Positions 37,434 to 45,564 of a DNA stretch of 64,000 nucleotides are shown piece after piece. The stretch lies in contig NZ_FRCY01000002.1 in the NCBI RefSeq assembly GCF_900143075.1, forward strand, positions 124,001-188,000, given 5' to 3'. The translations under genes were made by a program, and so were the position numbers. This DNA is from Cyclobacterium lianum. Its GTDB lineage: Bacteria > Bacteroidota > Bacteroidia > Cytophagales > Cyclobacteriaceae. The notes below the pieces were generated by a model. That model was not told the origin of the DNA, did not search any database, and worked only from the letters and a program-made list of their open reading frames with translations. How positions within the stretch are numbered: position 1 is the first letter of the stretch; each line of letters starts with the position of its first letter.

Positions 37434-38276
37434 ATGAAATACAACATTTTAGTAATCGGAGGGACAGGAAAAACCGGGCGTCGAGTAGCAGATAGGCTGG
37501 TTCAAATGGGCGAAAATGTAAAAATAGGTTCAAGAAGCGGAAACCCTGTCTTCAACTGGGAAGACCCTTCATCTTACGCTCCTGCGCTTAGAGGAATGGA
37601 TCGAGCCTACATCGTCTATTATCCTGATTTAGCAGTCCCAGGAGCAAAAGATGCCATTTCAAAATTGCTTGAGGCAGCACTGAGTGAAGGACTTGATAAG
37701 GTAGTTTTACTTTCAGGAAAAGGAGAAAAAGAAGCAGAGGCTTGCGAAGAAATTGTTGCAAATTCTGGATTGAATTATAGTTTGGTACGCGCTTCTTGGT
37801 TCAATCAAAATTTCAGTGAAGGAGCCTTCCTTGACTTCGTCTTAGCAGGACATGTAGCACTTCCACTGGCTGACGCCCAAATACCCTTTGTGGACGCTGA
37901 TGATATAGCCGATGTGGTTACAAAAGTTCTTTTAGATGATTCTTTCAATGGACAAACGCTTACTGTTACAGGGCCGCGAAAAATGACTTGGACCGAGGTT
38001 GCGGACGCATTAGCTGAAGGAATTGGTAAAAGTATTCAATATCAACCAATATCGATTGAAGAATTTAAATCCGGAATGAAGCAAGCTGGACTTCCTGACT
38101 CCTATGTCTGGTTGTTTGGCTATCTGTTTGACGAAGTATTGGGAAACCCTGAGAATCAGGACATATCTCATGATATTGAAAAAGTCCTGGGACGAAAGGC
38201 TATTGAATTTAAAGACTTTGTGTCAAAAACCAAGGAAACGGGAGTATGGAGTCAGTCTATTCCTCATTCTATTTAA
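37434..38276 (+). CDS. NmrA-like NAD(P)-binding protein (atypical SDR)
   Basis: A protein of 280 residues with the Rossmann motif NILVIGGTGKTGRRVADRL at residue 4, KVVLLSGKGEKEAEACEEIV, and the substrate-side LVRASWFNQNFSEG. It lacks a YxxxK catalytic pair, as usual for NmrA-like atypical SDRs that bind NAD(P)H and act as reductases of quinones or as sensors. It ends 9 bases before the DUF5367 gene. Confidence 0.85.
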   Translation: MKYNILVIGGTGKTGRRVADRLVQMGENVKIGSRSGNPVFNWEDPSSYAPALRGMDRAYIVYYPDLAVPGAKDAISKLLEAALSEGLDKVVLLSGKGEKEAEACEEIVANSGLNYSLVRASWFNQNFSEGAFLDFVLAGHVALPLADAQIPFVDADDIADVVTKVLLDDSFNGQTLTVTGPRKMTWTEVADALAEGIGKSIQYQPISIEEFKSGMKQAGLPDSYVWLFGYLFDEVLGNPENQDISHDIEKVLGRKAIEFKDFVSKTKETGVWSQSIPHSI

Positions 38277-38285
38277 TTAAAGACC

Positions 38286-38711
38286 ATGAGCAAAAAAGAA
38301 CTAGTCTGGGCTATGGCTTCAGCCGGAGTTATTTGGCTGATCGGCGTATCTGCCTTTGTTTTATCCTACACCGTTCAGATCATGGAAAACCCAGATCATC
38401 AAGCTAATTGGGTATTATCATTGACATTAATCCCGGCAATTGCTTTCGGCACCAATTTCTTTTATGGAAAAAGGTTTAAAACTAATGGCTGGATACTCGG
38501 TGCTCTTATGTTTGGCTTAACATTCCTCCTTGATGCCATGATCACTGTACCGGTATTCATCATCCCGGCAGGAGGAAATCATTTTGATTTCTTCAGTAGC
38601 CCTATATTTTGGTTAATTGCCTTAGAGTACATCACTTTAAGTGCTCTGTTTTCCAGAATTTGGAAAAATAAGAACAGGTTCAAGGAAGGCTCGATAGTAA
38701 ATCAATTATAG
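38286..38711 (+). CDS. Four-helix membrane protein, DUF5367-like
   Basis: A protein of 141 residues with four hydrophobic segments (MASAGVIWLIGVSAFVLSY, WVLSLTLIPAIAFGTNFFY, GWILGALMFGLTFLLDAMITVPVF, IFWLIALEYITLSALFSRIW) and short loops. It is similar in size and pattern to DUF5367 proteins. The function is unknown. It probably shares a transcript with the NmrA-like gene. Confidence 0.6.
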   Translation: MSKKELVWAMASAGVIWLIGVSAFVLSYTVQIMENPDHQANWVLSLTLIPAIAFGTNFFYGKRFKTNGWILGALMFGLTFLLDAMITVPVFIIPAGGNHFDFFSSPIFWLIALEYITLSALFSRIWKNKNRFKEGSIVNQL

Positions 38712-38824
38712 GAGTATATTAATAAAACGAGTCTGGAATAGGCTTTCTCTTTTCCATTTGGCCAGCATTCTACCTCCTCTACTTCAAATCCAAAAACCAA
38801 TTACATCTAGTAGTAATATTCAGG

Positions 38825-40330
38825 ATGAAAAACCTACTTAAAACGATCCTGAGTGCATGTTTGGCTTTAATTCTTCCCCAAGAACTACTTGCCCAAAATT
38901 CAAATTCCCTTGCAATAAAAATTGATTCTCTTTTATCCAATAGCGTTTCAAATGGCTATTCAGGAAGTGTATTAGTAGCAAAGGATAGGGAAATCATTAT
39001 ATCTAAAGGATACGGGCTTGCAGATCGTGAATTGAAAATACCCAACAATTCCAGCACTGTTTTTAATATTGGTTCTGTCACTAAACAATTTACTGCAGCA
39101 GCAATAATGAAGCTTCAGGAAGAAGGAAAATTGACTACCAGTGACAAAATAATTAAATGGTTTCCCGATGCTCCACTAGATAAACATCAAATCACTATTC
39201 ACCAGTTACTGACCCATACATCAGGCCTTTCCCCTCAAACGGGCGGTTTTCGATATGATAAAGCAACTAAATCACAGTTTTTGCAAGAATTCTATGATGC
39301 TGACCTCATGTATTCTCCGGGGGAAAAGCATACCTACGCCAATGCCAATTACATCCTTTTGGCGGCTATTGTAGAGGCATCCTCTGGGCAGGATTACGAA
39401 TCATTTCTCAGGGATCAATTCTGGGGTCCATTGTGTATGGATCGCACAGGGTATCACAGGGTCAATTTTCCCAGGGAAGCCGAGGCAAATGGATATTACT
39501 TTGATTTAAAGACGGGCAAATGGGAAGATTGGGGAACTACTCAGGGGTATCTGCCTGGTTCAGGGGATCATTGGTATAGTATAGGAAAAGGAGATCTGCA
39601 TTCAACCGTGGAAGATCTATACAGATGGGAACTAGCTCTTGAGCATCATGAGATTTTAGAAGAGGCTTCCAGACAGAAAATGGAAACAGGCTTTGCCCCT
39701 GAAAATGAAGCACGAACTTCCCATTATGGCTATGGCTGGGCTATATACAATTCTTCCAGGAATTCAAAAATTGTAAGTCATAACGGAAGCAACGGGATAT
39801 ACTTTGCAGATTTCATCAGATTTGTGGAGTAAGGTTTGGTGATCATAACCTTATCAAACACTCGGTTAAACTTGCAATCTGAAAATATTGGATGGGAAAT
39901 AGCTAAGGTCGTAATGAACCCTCTCCACCAAGCCCAGGTAATTCCTAAAAATGTGTCTGAATTGATATATGATTTTATGAGGGCTTATCCCGCAGAAAAA
40001 TCCATACAATTACATGACTTCATAAAGAATCAAATAGGTGAGTCTCTCAATGATACATCCATCTTGAATCGTATTGGCCTTACTCAAATTTCAGGCGGTC
40101 TAAACTCAGATTGGGGAATAGCTTTGCTTAACTTAAATACCATGCTTTTTCCAGATGATGGAAACCTTTGGGATTCTTTAGGAGAAGGATATTTATTACT
40201 TGGTGATAAAGAGAATGCCAGGTTGAATTTTAAAAAAGCTCTTGAATTAGGACAAGAAAAGGAATGTCACTGGTGCAAAAACTCACAGAAAAAATTGATT
40301 CTTATTCAAAGCAATCCGAATTTAAATTAG
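38825..40330 (+). pseudogene. Serine hydrolase (class C beta-lactamase family) split by an in-frame stop
   Basis: A signal peptide (to LLAQN) is followed by the beta-lactamase fold with all catalytic motifs: SVTK near residue 80, YAN near residue 173 and HNG near residue 319. The frame is stopped by TAA at 39830-39832 after ADFIRFVE and continues in the same frame with GLVIITLSNTR, which is the normal next strand. A GAA to TAA change (Glu to stop) explains this. The 3' part (to 40330) contains the last helix and a TPR-like tail (NLWDSLGEGYLLLGDKENARLNFKKAL). The 335-residue truncated product would lack the final core strand and is probably inactive unless the stop is read through. Confidence 0.85.
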
Positions 40331-40712
40331 TAGATTAATCTATACCTGTATCACAGGCCTTCAAGATCTTATTGATGAATACACGAATTAAAAAATCTTA
40401 GGTTTTCAAATGGCGAAACTGGCAAATAGCACGAATTATCTATCACGAGGAGCAAATACCTAAGAAAAAGACAGGGTGTTTATCTTAGCGAGATTATTTT
40501 ACTTTTTGTTTCGATCCATGCCAAAAGGAATTCCACCTACCTTTTGCCATTTCTCTTTTTAAACAGTTTTTAAATGGCTTGTTGTCCCATTCCTTAAAGT
40601 CATAAAGTCCGGGATTTCATCAAAATGTCCCGAATCATAATTCAAGACGACTAGAGGCTATATCTATCCCAACTTTGTCACATCATTCATCAAAAATAAA
40701 ATTCAATACATT
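40331..40712. other. Gap holding copy A of the 49-bp element
   Basis: 382 bases without a gene. Apart from the element at 40604-40652 and its TTTG box I see only A/T-rich sequence. Confidence 0.6.
40604..40677 (+). promoter_or_regulatory. 49-bp element copy A with CAnnTTTG box
   Basis: AAAGTCCGGGATTTCATC (from 40604), a second GTCC 20 bases after the first, and a terminal AAGACGACT (to 40652). Then come 21 bases and TTTG at 40674-40677 in the context CCAACTTTGTCAC. The ATG of the 71-residue protein is 35 bases further. Confidence 0.8.
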
Positions 40713-40928
40713 ATGAAAAACAAAGCAATTACACTGGGAACAGGTATCGGTGTCGCCATCGGGACAATGCTGGGAGTAGCCATCGGCACAGCCATTGGAA
40801 TTATCGCACTCGGATTATTAGGGGTGAACTTTGACAATCAAATCACCTTCTGGATAAGTACCGGAATGGCCGTAGGCGGAGGAATCGGTCTGGTCAACTT
40901 TATGCTCAAATCGGCCAAAAAAGTATAA
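40713..40928 (+). CDS. Glycine-zipper membrane protein, 71 residues
   Basis: A very hydrophobic small protein with two membrane segments rich in small residues: GTGIGVAIGTMLGVAIGTAIG shows GxxxG-type glycine zippers, and the second is ISTGMAVGGGIGLVNFML. The loop is GVNFDNQ, and the ends carry lysines (MKNK and KSAKKV). I recognise no family. It is flanked on both sides by copies of the 49-bp element, so it seems to be a dedicated member of that regulon. Confidence 0.75.
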   Translation: MKNKAITLGTGIGVAIGTMLGVAIGTAIGIIALGLLGVNFDNQITFWISTGMAVGGGIGLVNFMLKSAKKV

Positions 40929-40947
40929 AGGCTCGTGCCATGGGCAA

Positions 40948-41021
40948 AAAGTCCTGGATTTCATCAAAACGTCCCGAATCGTAATTCAAGACGACTGGCC
41001 GGGTTTGAAAGCCCAAATTTG
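40948..41021 (+). promoter_or_regulatory. 49-bp element copy B with CAnnTTTG box
   Basis: AAAGTCCTGGATTTCATC (from 40948) to AAGACGACT (to 40996), differing from copy A at only a few positions. Then come 21 bases and TTTG at 41018-41021 in the context CCAAATTTGTACC. The barrel gene ATG follows after 48 bases. Confidence 0.8.
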
Positions 41022-41069
41022 TACCATCAGTTTAAAACAAACACAAATCATACTTAAACAACACAAACA

Positions 41070-41630
41070 ATGAAAAAGCAAATCTTCATCTTATTTATCG
41101 GTCTGATTACGTCTCTAAATATTCAGGCTCAAACGGAAAACCCCAATCGAAAAGGCTTCACAGCCGGAGCTTCCTTAGGTGTAGGCGCACTGCACTTCAC
41201 CGATGGGATGAGCGAAAAAACTACACGAGGCGGTATCTCCCTTCCCAATCTCAAAATGGGTTGGTTTGTATCTCCCCGAACAGCCATCTATGTGAATACC
41301 GTAGGACAAATCTATGAGTCCGAAGGAGTAGACAGAAGCTTTGAGGGGATCATCCCATCTATCCAATACTGGGCGACCAATAAATGGTGGGTCAGCGCAG
41401 GATATGGTGCCTCTTTGGATATGAAAGCACTCTACGAATCCGAGGCTGATTCCAAAAAGAGCGAGTGGGGAAAGGGAGTATTGATCTCCACAGGATATGA
41501 GGTACTACAACGTCAGAAATGGGCCCTGGATATCCAAAGCCGTTTTTACATGGCTAGGGTAACCCGAAAAGAAGATGGAAATCTAGACGCAACCAACTTC
41601 TCCCTCGGAGTAGGTATCAGCCTCTTCTGA
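41070..41630 (+). CDS. Outer-membrane beta-barrel-like protein under the 49-bp element
   Basis: A protein of 186 residues with a signal peptide (MKKQIFILFIGLITSLNIQAQ). The mature part is glycine- and aromatic-rich with amphipathic strands (FTAGASLGVGALHFTD, ISLPNLKMGWFVSPRTAIYVNT, KWWVSAGYGASLDM, FSLGVGISLF) and a C-terminal Phe, typical of a small 8-strand barrel. The function is unknown. The shared promoter element links it to the barrel gene at 31.3 kb, with which it shows no obvious sequence similarity. Confidence 0.7.
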   Translation: MKKQIFILFIGLITSLNIQAQTENPNRKGFTAGASLGVGALHFTDGMSEKTTRGGISLPNLKMGWFVSPRTAIYVNTVGQIYESEGVDRSFEGIIPSIQYWATNKWWVSAGYGASLDMKALYESEADSKKSEWGKGVLISTGYEVLQRQKWALDIQSRFYMARVTRKEDGNLDATNFSLGVGISLF

Positions 41631-41730
41631 ATAGAAAAGTTATCTAAAATTTCAAAGAAAAAAGCAGGGAAGAGTTGTGAGTTTCAACGGCTTTCCCTGC
41701 CGGATTCTTTTTCCCAACAAGCCATCAACC

Positions 41731-41898
41731 ATGAAACGCCGAACACTTTATTTCCTCATTCCAACTATGTTTTTACTTCAATTTCTATTCGATCAAAGCC
41801 TCCCTACACTGGAACGAAAGCTAGACAGGCTTTACCAAAAAGGATCTGTGGAATTCTTGATCAAGGTTTTAATGGAACTGAAAAACACCAAAAAATGA
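41731..41898 (+). CDS. Possible small membrane-anchored protein, 55 residues
   Basis: Starts MKRRTLYFLIPTMFLLQFLF, a good membrane anchor or signal, followed by a charged helix LERKLDRLYQKGSVEFLIKVLMELKN. The frame is open to 41677 but the ATG at 41731 fits better. It ends 33 bases before the next gene. No family is recognised and it may not be real. Confidence 0.4.
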   Translation: MKRRTLYFLIPTMFLLQFLFDQSLPTLERKLDRLYQKGSVEFLIKVLMELKNTKK

Positions 41899-41931
41899 TC
41901 CTCAAATTCCACCTATTCAAACCATAATACA

Positions 41932-42798
41932 ATGCAAGGAAAAATAATTCTGGCCGGAGCCACCGGTTATTTGGGAGGTTTTATCACCAAAGAGCTTACG
42001 AACCAGGGAGTTGATTTTTTGGCATTTGGGCGAAACGAGGAGAAACTCAGGAACATGGGTTTGCGATCAGATCAAATTCAGATCGTCGATGTCACAAAGC
42101 CGGCCTCTTTTCCAGCATTTCAGGATCCCATAGATACGGTTATTTCCACGGTAGGAATCACTCGACATAAGGATGGCCTGAGCTATATGGATGTGGATTA
42201 TCAGGCCAATCTCAATTTGCTGGAATTTGCCAGGCGGCAGCAAGCCAGAAAGTTTGTTTACGTGTCTGTGCTGAATGGTGAGCAAATGCGCCACTTGAAA
42301 ATCACTGCCGCCAAGGAACGCTTTGTAGATGCCCTCAAATCGTCCGGTTTGGAATACTGTATCATCAGACCCAATGGCTTTTTCTCTGACATGAAGGACT
42401 TCCTGGCCATGGCCAGGTCGGGCAGGGTTTACCTTTTTGGTGACGGGGAATTCAAGCTCAACCCCATTCACGGAAGCGACCTTGCAAGGGTGGTCATTGA
42501 AAGCATTGTTTCCCCTCGGCAGGAAATTGAAGTAGGTGGTCCGGATATCTTCACCCAAAATGAAATCGGAAAATTGGCTTTTGAAGCGATGGGCAAGGTG
42601 GTCAAAATCGTTCACCTTCCTGATTGGATGCGACGAGCTGCACTAGGAATCATTCGCACCTTTACCAGTTCAAAGACATACGGGCCTTATGAGTTCTTTC
42701 TCAGCATGATGGCGCGGGACAATGTAGCTCCACGGCATGGGGTAAAGCGCCTCGAAGCCTTCTTTCGGGAGGAAAGTGACAAAACCCAGGCAGTTTAA
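41932..42798 (+). CDS. NAD(P)-binding SDR-family oxidoreductase
   Basis: A protein of 288 residues with the nucleotide motif KIILAGATGYLGGFITKELTNQG at residue 3, TVISTVGITRHKDGLSYMDVDYQANLNLLEFAR, and GLEYCIIRPNGFFSDMKDFLAMA. The plan is that of atypical SDRs related to NmrA and to the divinyl-chlorophyllide-reductase-like group. Substrate is unknown. The 348 bases after it (42799-43146) contain no gene or motif I can support. Confidence 0.82.
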   Translation: MQGKIILAGATGYLGGFITKELTNQGVDFLAFGRNEEKLRNMGLRSDQIQIVDVTKPASFPAFQDPIDTVISTVGITRHKDGLSYMDVDYQANLNLLEFARRQQARKFVYVSVLNGEQMRHLKITAAKERFVDALKSSGLEYCIIRPNGFFSDMKDFLAMARSGRVYLFGDGEFKLNPIHGSDLARVVIESIVSPRQEIEVGGPDIFTQNEIGKLAFEAMGKVVKIVHLPDWMRRAALGIIRTFTSSKTYGPYEFFLSMMARDNVAPRHGVKRLEAFFREESDKTQAV

Positions 42799-43146
42799 AT
42801 CCTTCTTTAGTACTGAAATCAAAAGTAATTGAATCAACTACCTAATGGGTTAGACCAGGTTTGTGCTTTCTCTTGCTGAATTAAAGTTTTCTTTTGTTCT
42901 TCGGTAAAATAGGAGTTACCAGATGAAACGGGGGGCTTTTGAATACCTTAGATAACAATTTGAGCTCAACTGCGGCCAAAAATATACATCGCTATCGGGA
43001 GCCTCACAGCTCCTAAACGAAGGACCGTTTTGAAATATCGAACGTGCAACGTTTCTTAAATGATTTTCTAAAATAAAAATTAGTTCCTAAAATACCTACC
43101 CAAACTAAATCACCACCTCAGGATATTTCACTCCCAATACATACCA
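42799..43146. other. Gap without a recognised feature
   Basis: A/T-rich spacer between two convergent genes; no hairpin terminator or gene is evident. Confidence 0.5.
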
Positions 43147-43623
43147 TCAATACAGATAAGGATGGTAATCCGTTGCGGGTGCTGTCACCTTATACTCCGA
43201 TTGAAGAAAAGCAACCAGGTCAATCAGTTCCTGAACCGTCATTAACTCGTTGTAATTCTTCATTCTGGAACGACCATCCTCAGTAATGCCTTCATTTTTA
43301 TTTACCCACCCGATCTTGTGGGAAGGGTTAATGACCGAAGTGACCAATTCTCCATAGGTTTTTTGAGAGCTGACTTCCCCACCTAGCGGTATTCTGAGAC
43401 CGTCATTTTTTCCCTGCCAGGCAATCCCTGAAATACTGTGGCAAGCATTGCAAGCCAATTTCGTAAAGGCCGCTTTTCCTAGTTCTATATCACCCTCAGG
43501 AAGGGCAAAGCCCCGCTCCTGGGAAGTACAACTACTGATAAGTAACCCTCCACAAAATACGATAAATAGTACTAATCCATTTGAGGTCTTGCTCAAGGTT
43601 TTATTGCTCTTTATGCGAAACAT
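43147..43623 (-). CDS. c-type cytochrome lipoprotein
   Basis: A protein of 158 residues with a lipobox ending in ISSC near residue 32 and a single haem-binding CNACH (KLACNACHSISGIAWQGKN) near residue 58. A distal Met is available in SRMKNYNELMTVQELIDLVAFLQ. It looks like a monohaem class I cytochrome acting as an electron carrier at the membrane. No oxidase or dehydrogenase partner lies nearby. Confidence 0.85.
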   Translation of the reverse strand: MFRIKSNKTLSKTSNGLVLFIVFCGGLLISSCTSQERGFALPEGDIELGKAAFTKLACNACHSISGIAWQGKNDGLRIPLGGEVSSQKTYGELVTSVINPSHKIGWVNKNEGITEDGRSRMKNYNELMTVQELIDLVAFLQSEYKVTAPATDYHPYLY

Positions 43624-43799
43624 AGCCGACTGTTTTAATGAAAGATCTAATTCATGCTAATGACTAACAAAAGTGAAGGTATTCTATAAGATACAGAACA
43701 ACAATGATTTAAGTCAGACCTGTTATTGATATTACTCAGTAATTTACTTCGGAAATACCCAAAGATTAGTGCGAGTCGGCCTTTCAGCTTGAACAATTT

Positions 43800-44395
43800 A
43801 GGAGGTATTTTTTTTACACCGTACAATGGCAACTCGTCATTCAGTTGTTTAGAAAGGGAGAAATGCCTGGTATCATGGTCCTGGACCAGACATGCATGTA
43901 GTTCTTTGGTGATAGTTTCTCTATCCAAATCCTGGCCTATGATCACCAGTTCATTCATCCAGTCCCCCCAGGTAGGGCTCAGCTTTAAGAGATCCTCCGG
44001 CCTGACTCCAGATCAATGAGACTGTTTCCAGTTTCAAATGAAAACGTCTGAGCCACAAGGTATGGGCTAGGAGTTTCCCGTGCTTTCTATCAGGAGGTAA
44101 TCAAATTTATCTTGTTTTGCCAATTTTGCACTTCCTGAATCAAATCCTCCCGCAGCGTGCAACAAATGCAGCCGTTGGACATTTCGATGAGTTTTTCCTC
44201 GGTGCGGGAGAATCTGATCTCATTCCGGACCAGTTTTGAGTCCACATTGACCTCACTCATGTCGTTGACGATGACGGCAACTTTATAGCCGGCTCGATTT
44301 TGTAAAACGTTGTTGAATAGAGGTGGTTTTGCCGGCTCCCAAAAATCCACTCAATACCGTGACAGGAATTCTATCTTTTATTTTAACTGCTTTTA
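43800..44395 (-). pseudogene. Ruined CobW/ZigA-type metal GTPase gene
   Basis: Reading across frames reconstructs a COG0523 GTPase: IPVTVLSGFLGAGKTT (44373-44327 region), LFNNVLQNRAGYKVAVIVND, the metal motif MSNGCICCTLRED, DYLLIESTG, then PIPVAQTFSFET, and a C-terminal WGDWMNELVIIGQDLD. Damage visible: the start codon appears as ATA, there is one extra base after the P-loop, one A is lost in the helix before DYLLIESTG, GAG has become TAG, a further base is inserted in the VAQT region, and ~200 middle codons are gone. Known relatives are zinc chaperones induced by zinc starvation. The MerC-like gene just upstream and the palindromes beyond it fit that theme. Confidence 0.85.
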
Positions 44396-44862
44396 ATATC
44401 AGGCATCAGGCAGCCTGATTTTGATTTTTTGAAATATAACCAATTGACATAGTGTCCGAATGACACCAGGACGGCGCCAAGAGGGGTGATAAGATGTTCA
44501 ACTGGACTATGGTCATTTTTTACCTGGTTGAGTGCCGCCGGACCTGCCGCTTCTATTAATATCCCGGCATGCCCATGACCCCAAATCAGCCCTACTAGGA
44601 TAATAATGAAGCCAGAGGCGATCAGGATCAGGGGCAATAGTCTTTGGTGATGCTTTTTAAAACCATGGGACACAGCCAATACTGCCAATAGAAAACTAAA
44701 GACGATAATTGTGTACTCTATCCTGGGATTGGCTAAAAATCCCAATCCCAGAAAGGGAAGGACACTGATCAGGAATGGCAGTGCCATACAGTGTATGGCA
44801 CAAACCAGAGAGGCCGAAAATCCTACAAAGTCGAGTCGGGAGTCTATAAAAAAGGTTTTCAT
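44383..44862 (-). CDS. MerC-domain membrane protein
   Basis: A protein of 159 residues with four membrane segments. The first carries the paired-residue motif FSASLVCAIHCMALPFLISVLP, in which CxxxC-type cysteines lie in the membrane as in MerC. A His-rich loop (HGFKKHHQR and GHGHAG) and a C-terminal GHYVNWLYFKKSK follow. Originally known for Hg(II) uptake, MerC-like proteins of Bacteroidota often sit with CobW-type GTPases and are probably zinc-linked. Two palindromes (44878-44892, 44916-44930) lie just upstream. Confidence 0.85.
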   Translation of the reverse strand: MKTFFIDSRLDFVGFSASLVCAIHCMALPFLISVLPFLGLGFLANPRIEYTIIVFSFLLAVLAVSHGFKKHHQRLLPLILIASGFIIILVGLIWGHGHAGILIEAAGPAALNQVKNDHSPVEHLITPLGAVLVSFGHYVNWLYFKKSKSGCLMPDIKSS

Positions 44863-44877
44863 TGGTCGTGAATATAA

Positions 44878-44930
44878 TGCAATTGTATTGCAAATATACG
44901 TTATGCTTTTTACTTTGCAACATTATTGCA
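44878..44930. promoter_or_regulatory. Two TGCAA-N5-TTGCA palindromes, candidate Zur-type operators
   Basis: TGCAATTGTATTGCA (44878-44892; perfect TGCAAT-N3-ATTGCA) and TGCAACATTATTGCA (44916-44930) lie 38 bases apart between the divergent MerC-like gene and the truncated ABC gene. Genes on both sides are of metal-homeostasis type, so a Fur-family (Zur) regulator is the likely binder; this is inference. Confidence 0.5.
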
Positions 44931-44975
44931 TTTAAAAATTACTTGTAGTAGTTTTGTACTTTAATCCATAGCGTT

Positions 44976-45257
44976 ATGCTTAGCACCCAATCCATAATTT
45001 TTGAATACAATCAGGCAAATCACTTTGCCTTCCCCGATATCAGTTTATCAGCAGGATCCGACTTGCTTATTCTTGGAGAGTCAGGAGTGGGAAAAACTAC
45101 CCTCCTCCATCTCATACCAGGTCTGCTTAAGCCTAAAACAGGAAAAATCACCATTGAAGAGACGGCTATTACGGATTTGAAGGGGAAACTCAAACTCAAT
45201 GCCTTGGATTATTATCAATTGAATTATACTCTGGAAAATACGTGGGTGTATCTCTGA
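44976..45257 (+). pseudogene. 5' remnant of an ABC transporter ATPase
   Basis: 93 codons with the N-terminal part of an ABC ATPase: SIIFEYNQANHFAFPDISLSAG, Walker A LILGESGVGKTTLLHLIPGLL, GKITIEETAITDL. The frame stops where the Q loop should be; no signature motif or Walker B follows in any frame that I can read to 45564. Normal length is about 220 residues. The remnant resembles the LolD/MacB-like ATPases. It is divergent from the MerC-like gene and shares the palindrome region. Confidence 0.75.
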
Positions 45258-45564
45258 GGTATGATAGCCCCGGATGAACGCGAAAACAGCAAGTAGGTTT
45301 ATATCCTGGCATATCCCGAAAAGGCGACTAGTAGATCCTAAGCCTGAAAAGTAATAGGTGCTTTGATTCACGAACCAAACACAAAAAAGCCAGACTCCCC
45401 GAAAAGAATATCCAGTTCAATGGCATTCAGGGGGCTGGCGTCTGGGCCGGTTTGGCATTACCGGAATTTCTCATTGCTTCCCGCTTCCAATAATTGCTAA
45501 AAAAGATCAAATCTCATATATTGATACCCCTTAGACGTTGACTTAAACATACGACATCCGTACC
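45258..45564. other. Gap after the truncated ABC gene
   Basis: 307 bases that should hold the rest of the ATPase but show no readable continuation. A possible promoter for the fucosidase gene is not evident. Confidence 0.4.

Noticed and set aside
44090-44350. Apparent small intact protein of 86 codons with a CICC motif
   Set aside because: It is the middle of a CobW-type gene whose P-loop lies just upstream in another frame, so it is part of a pseudogene.
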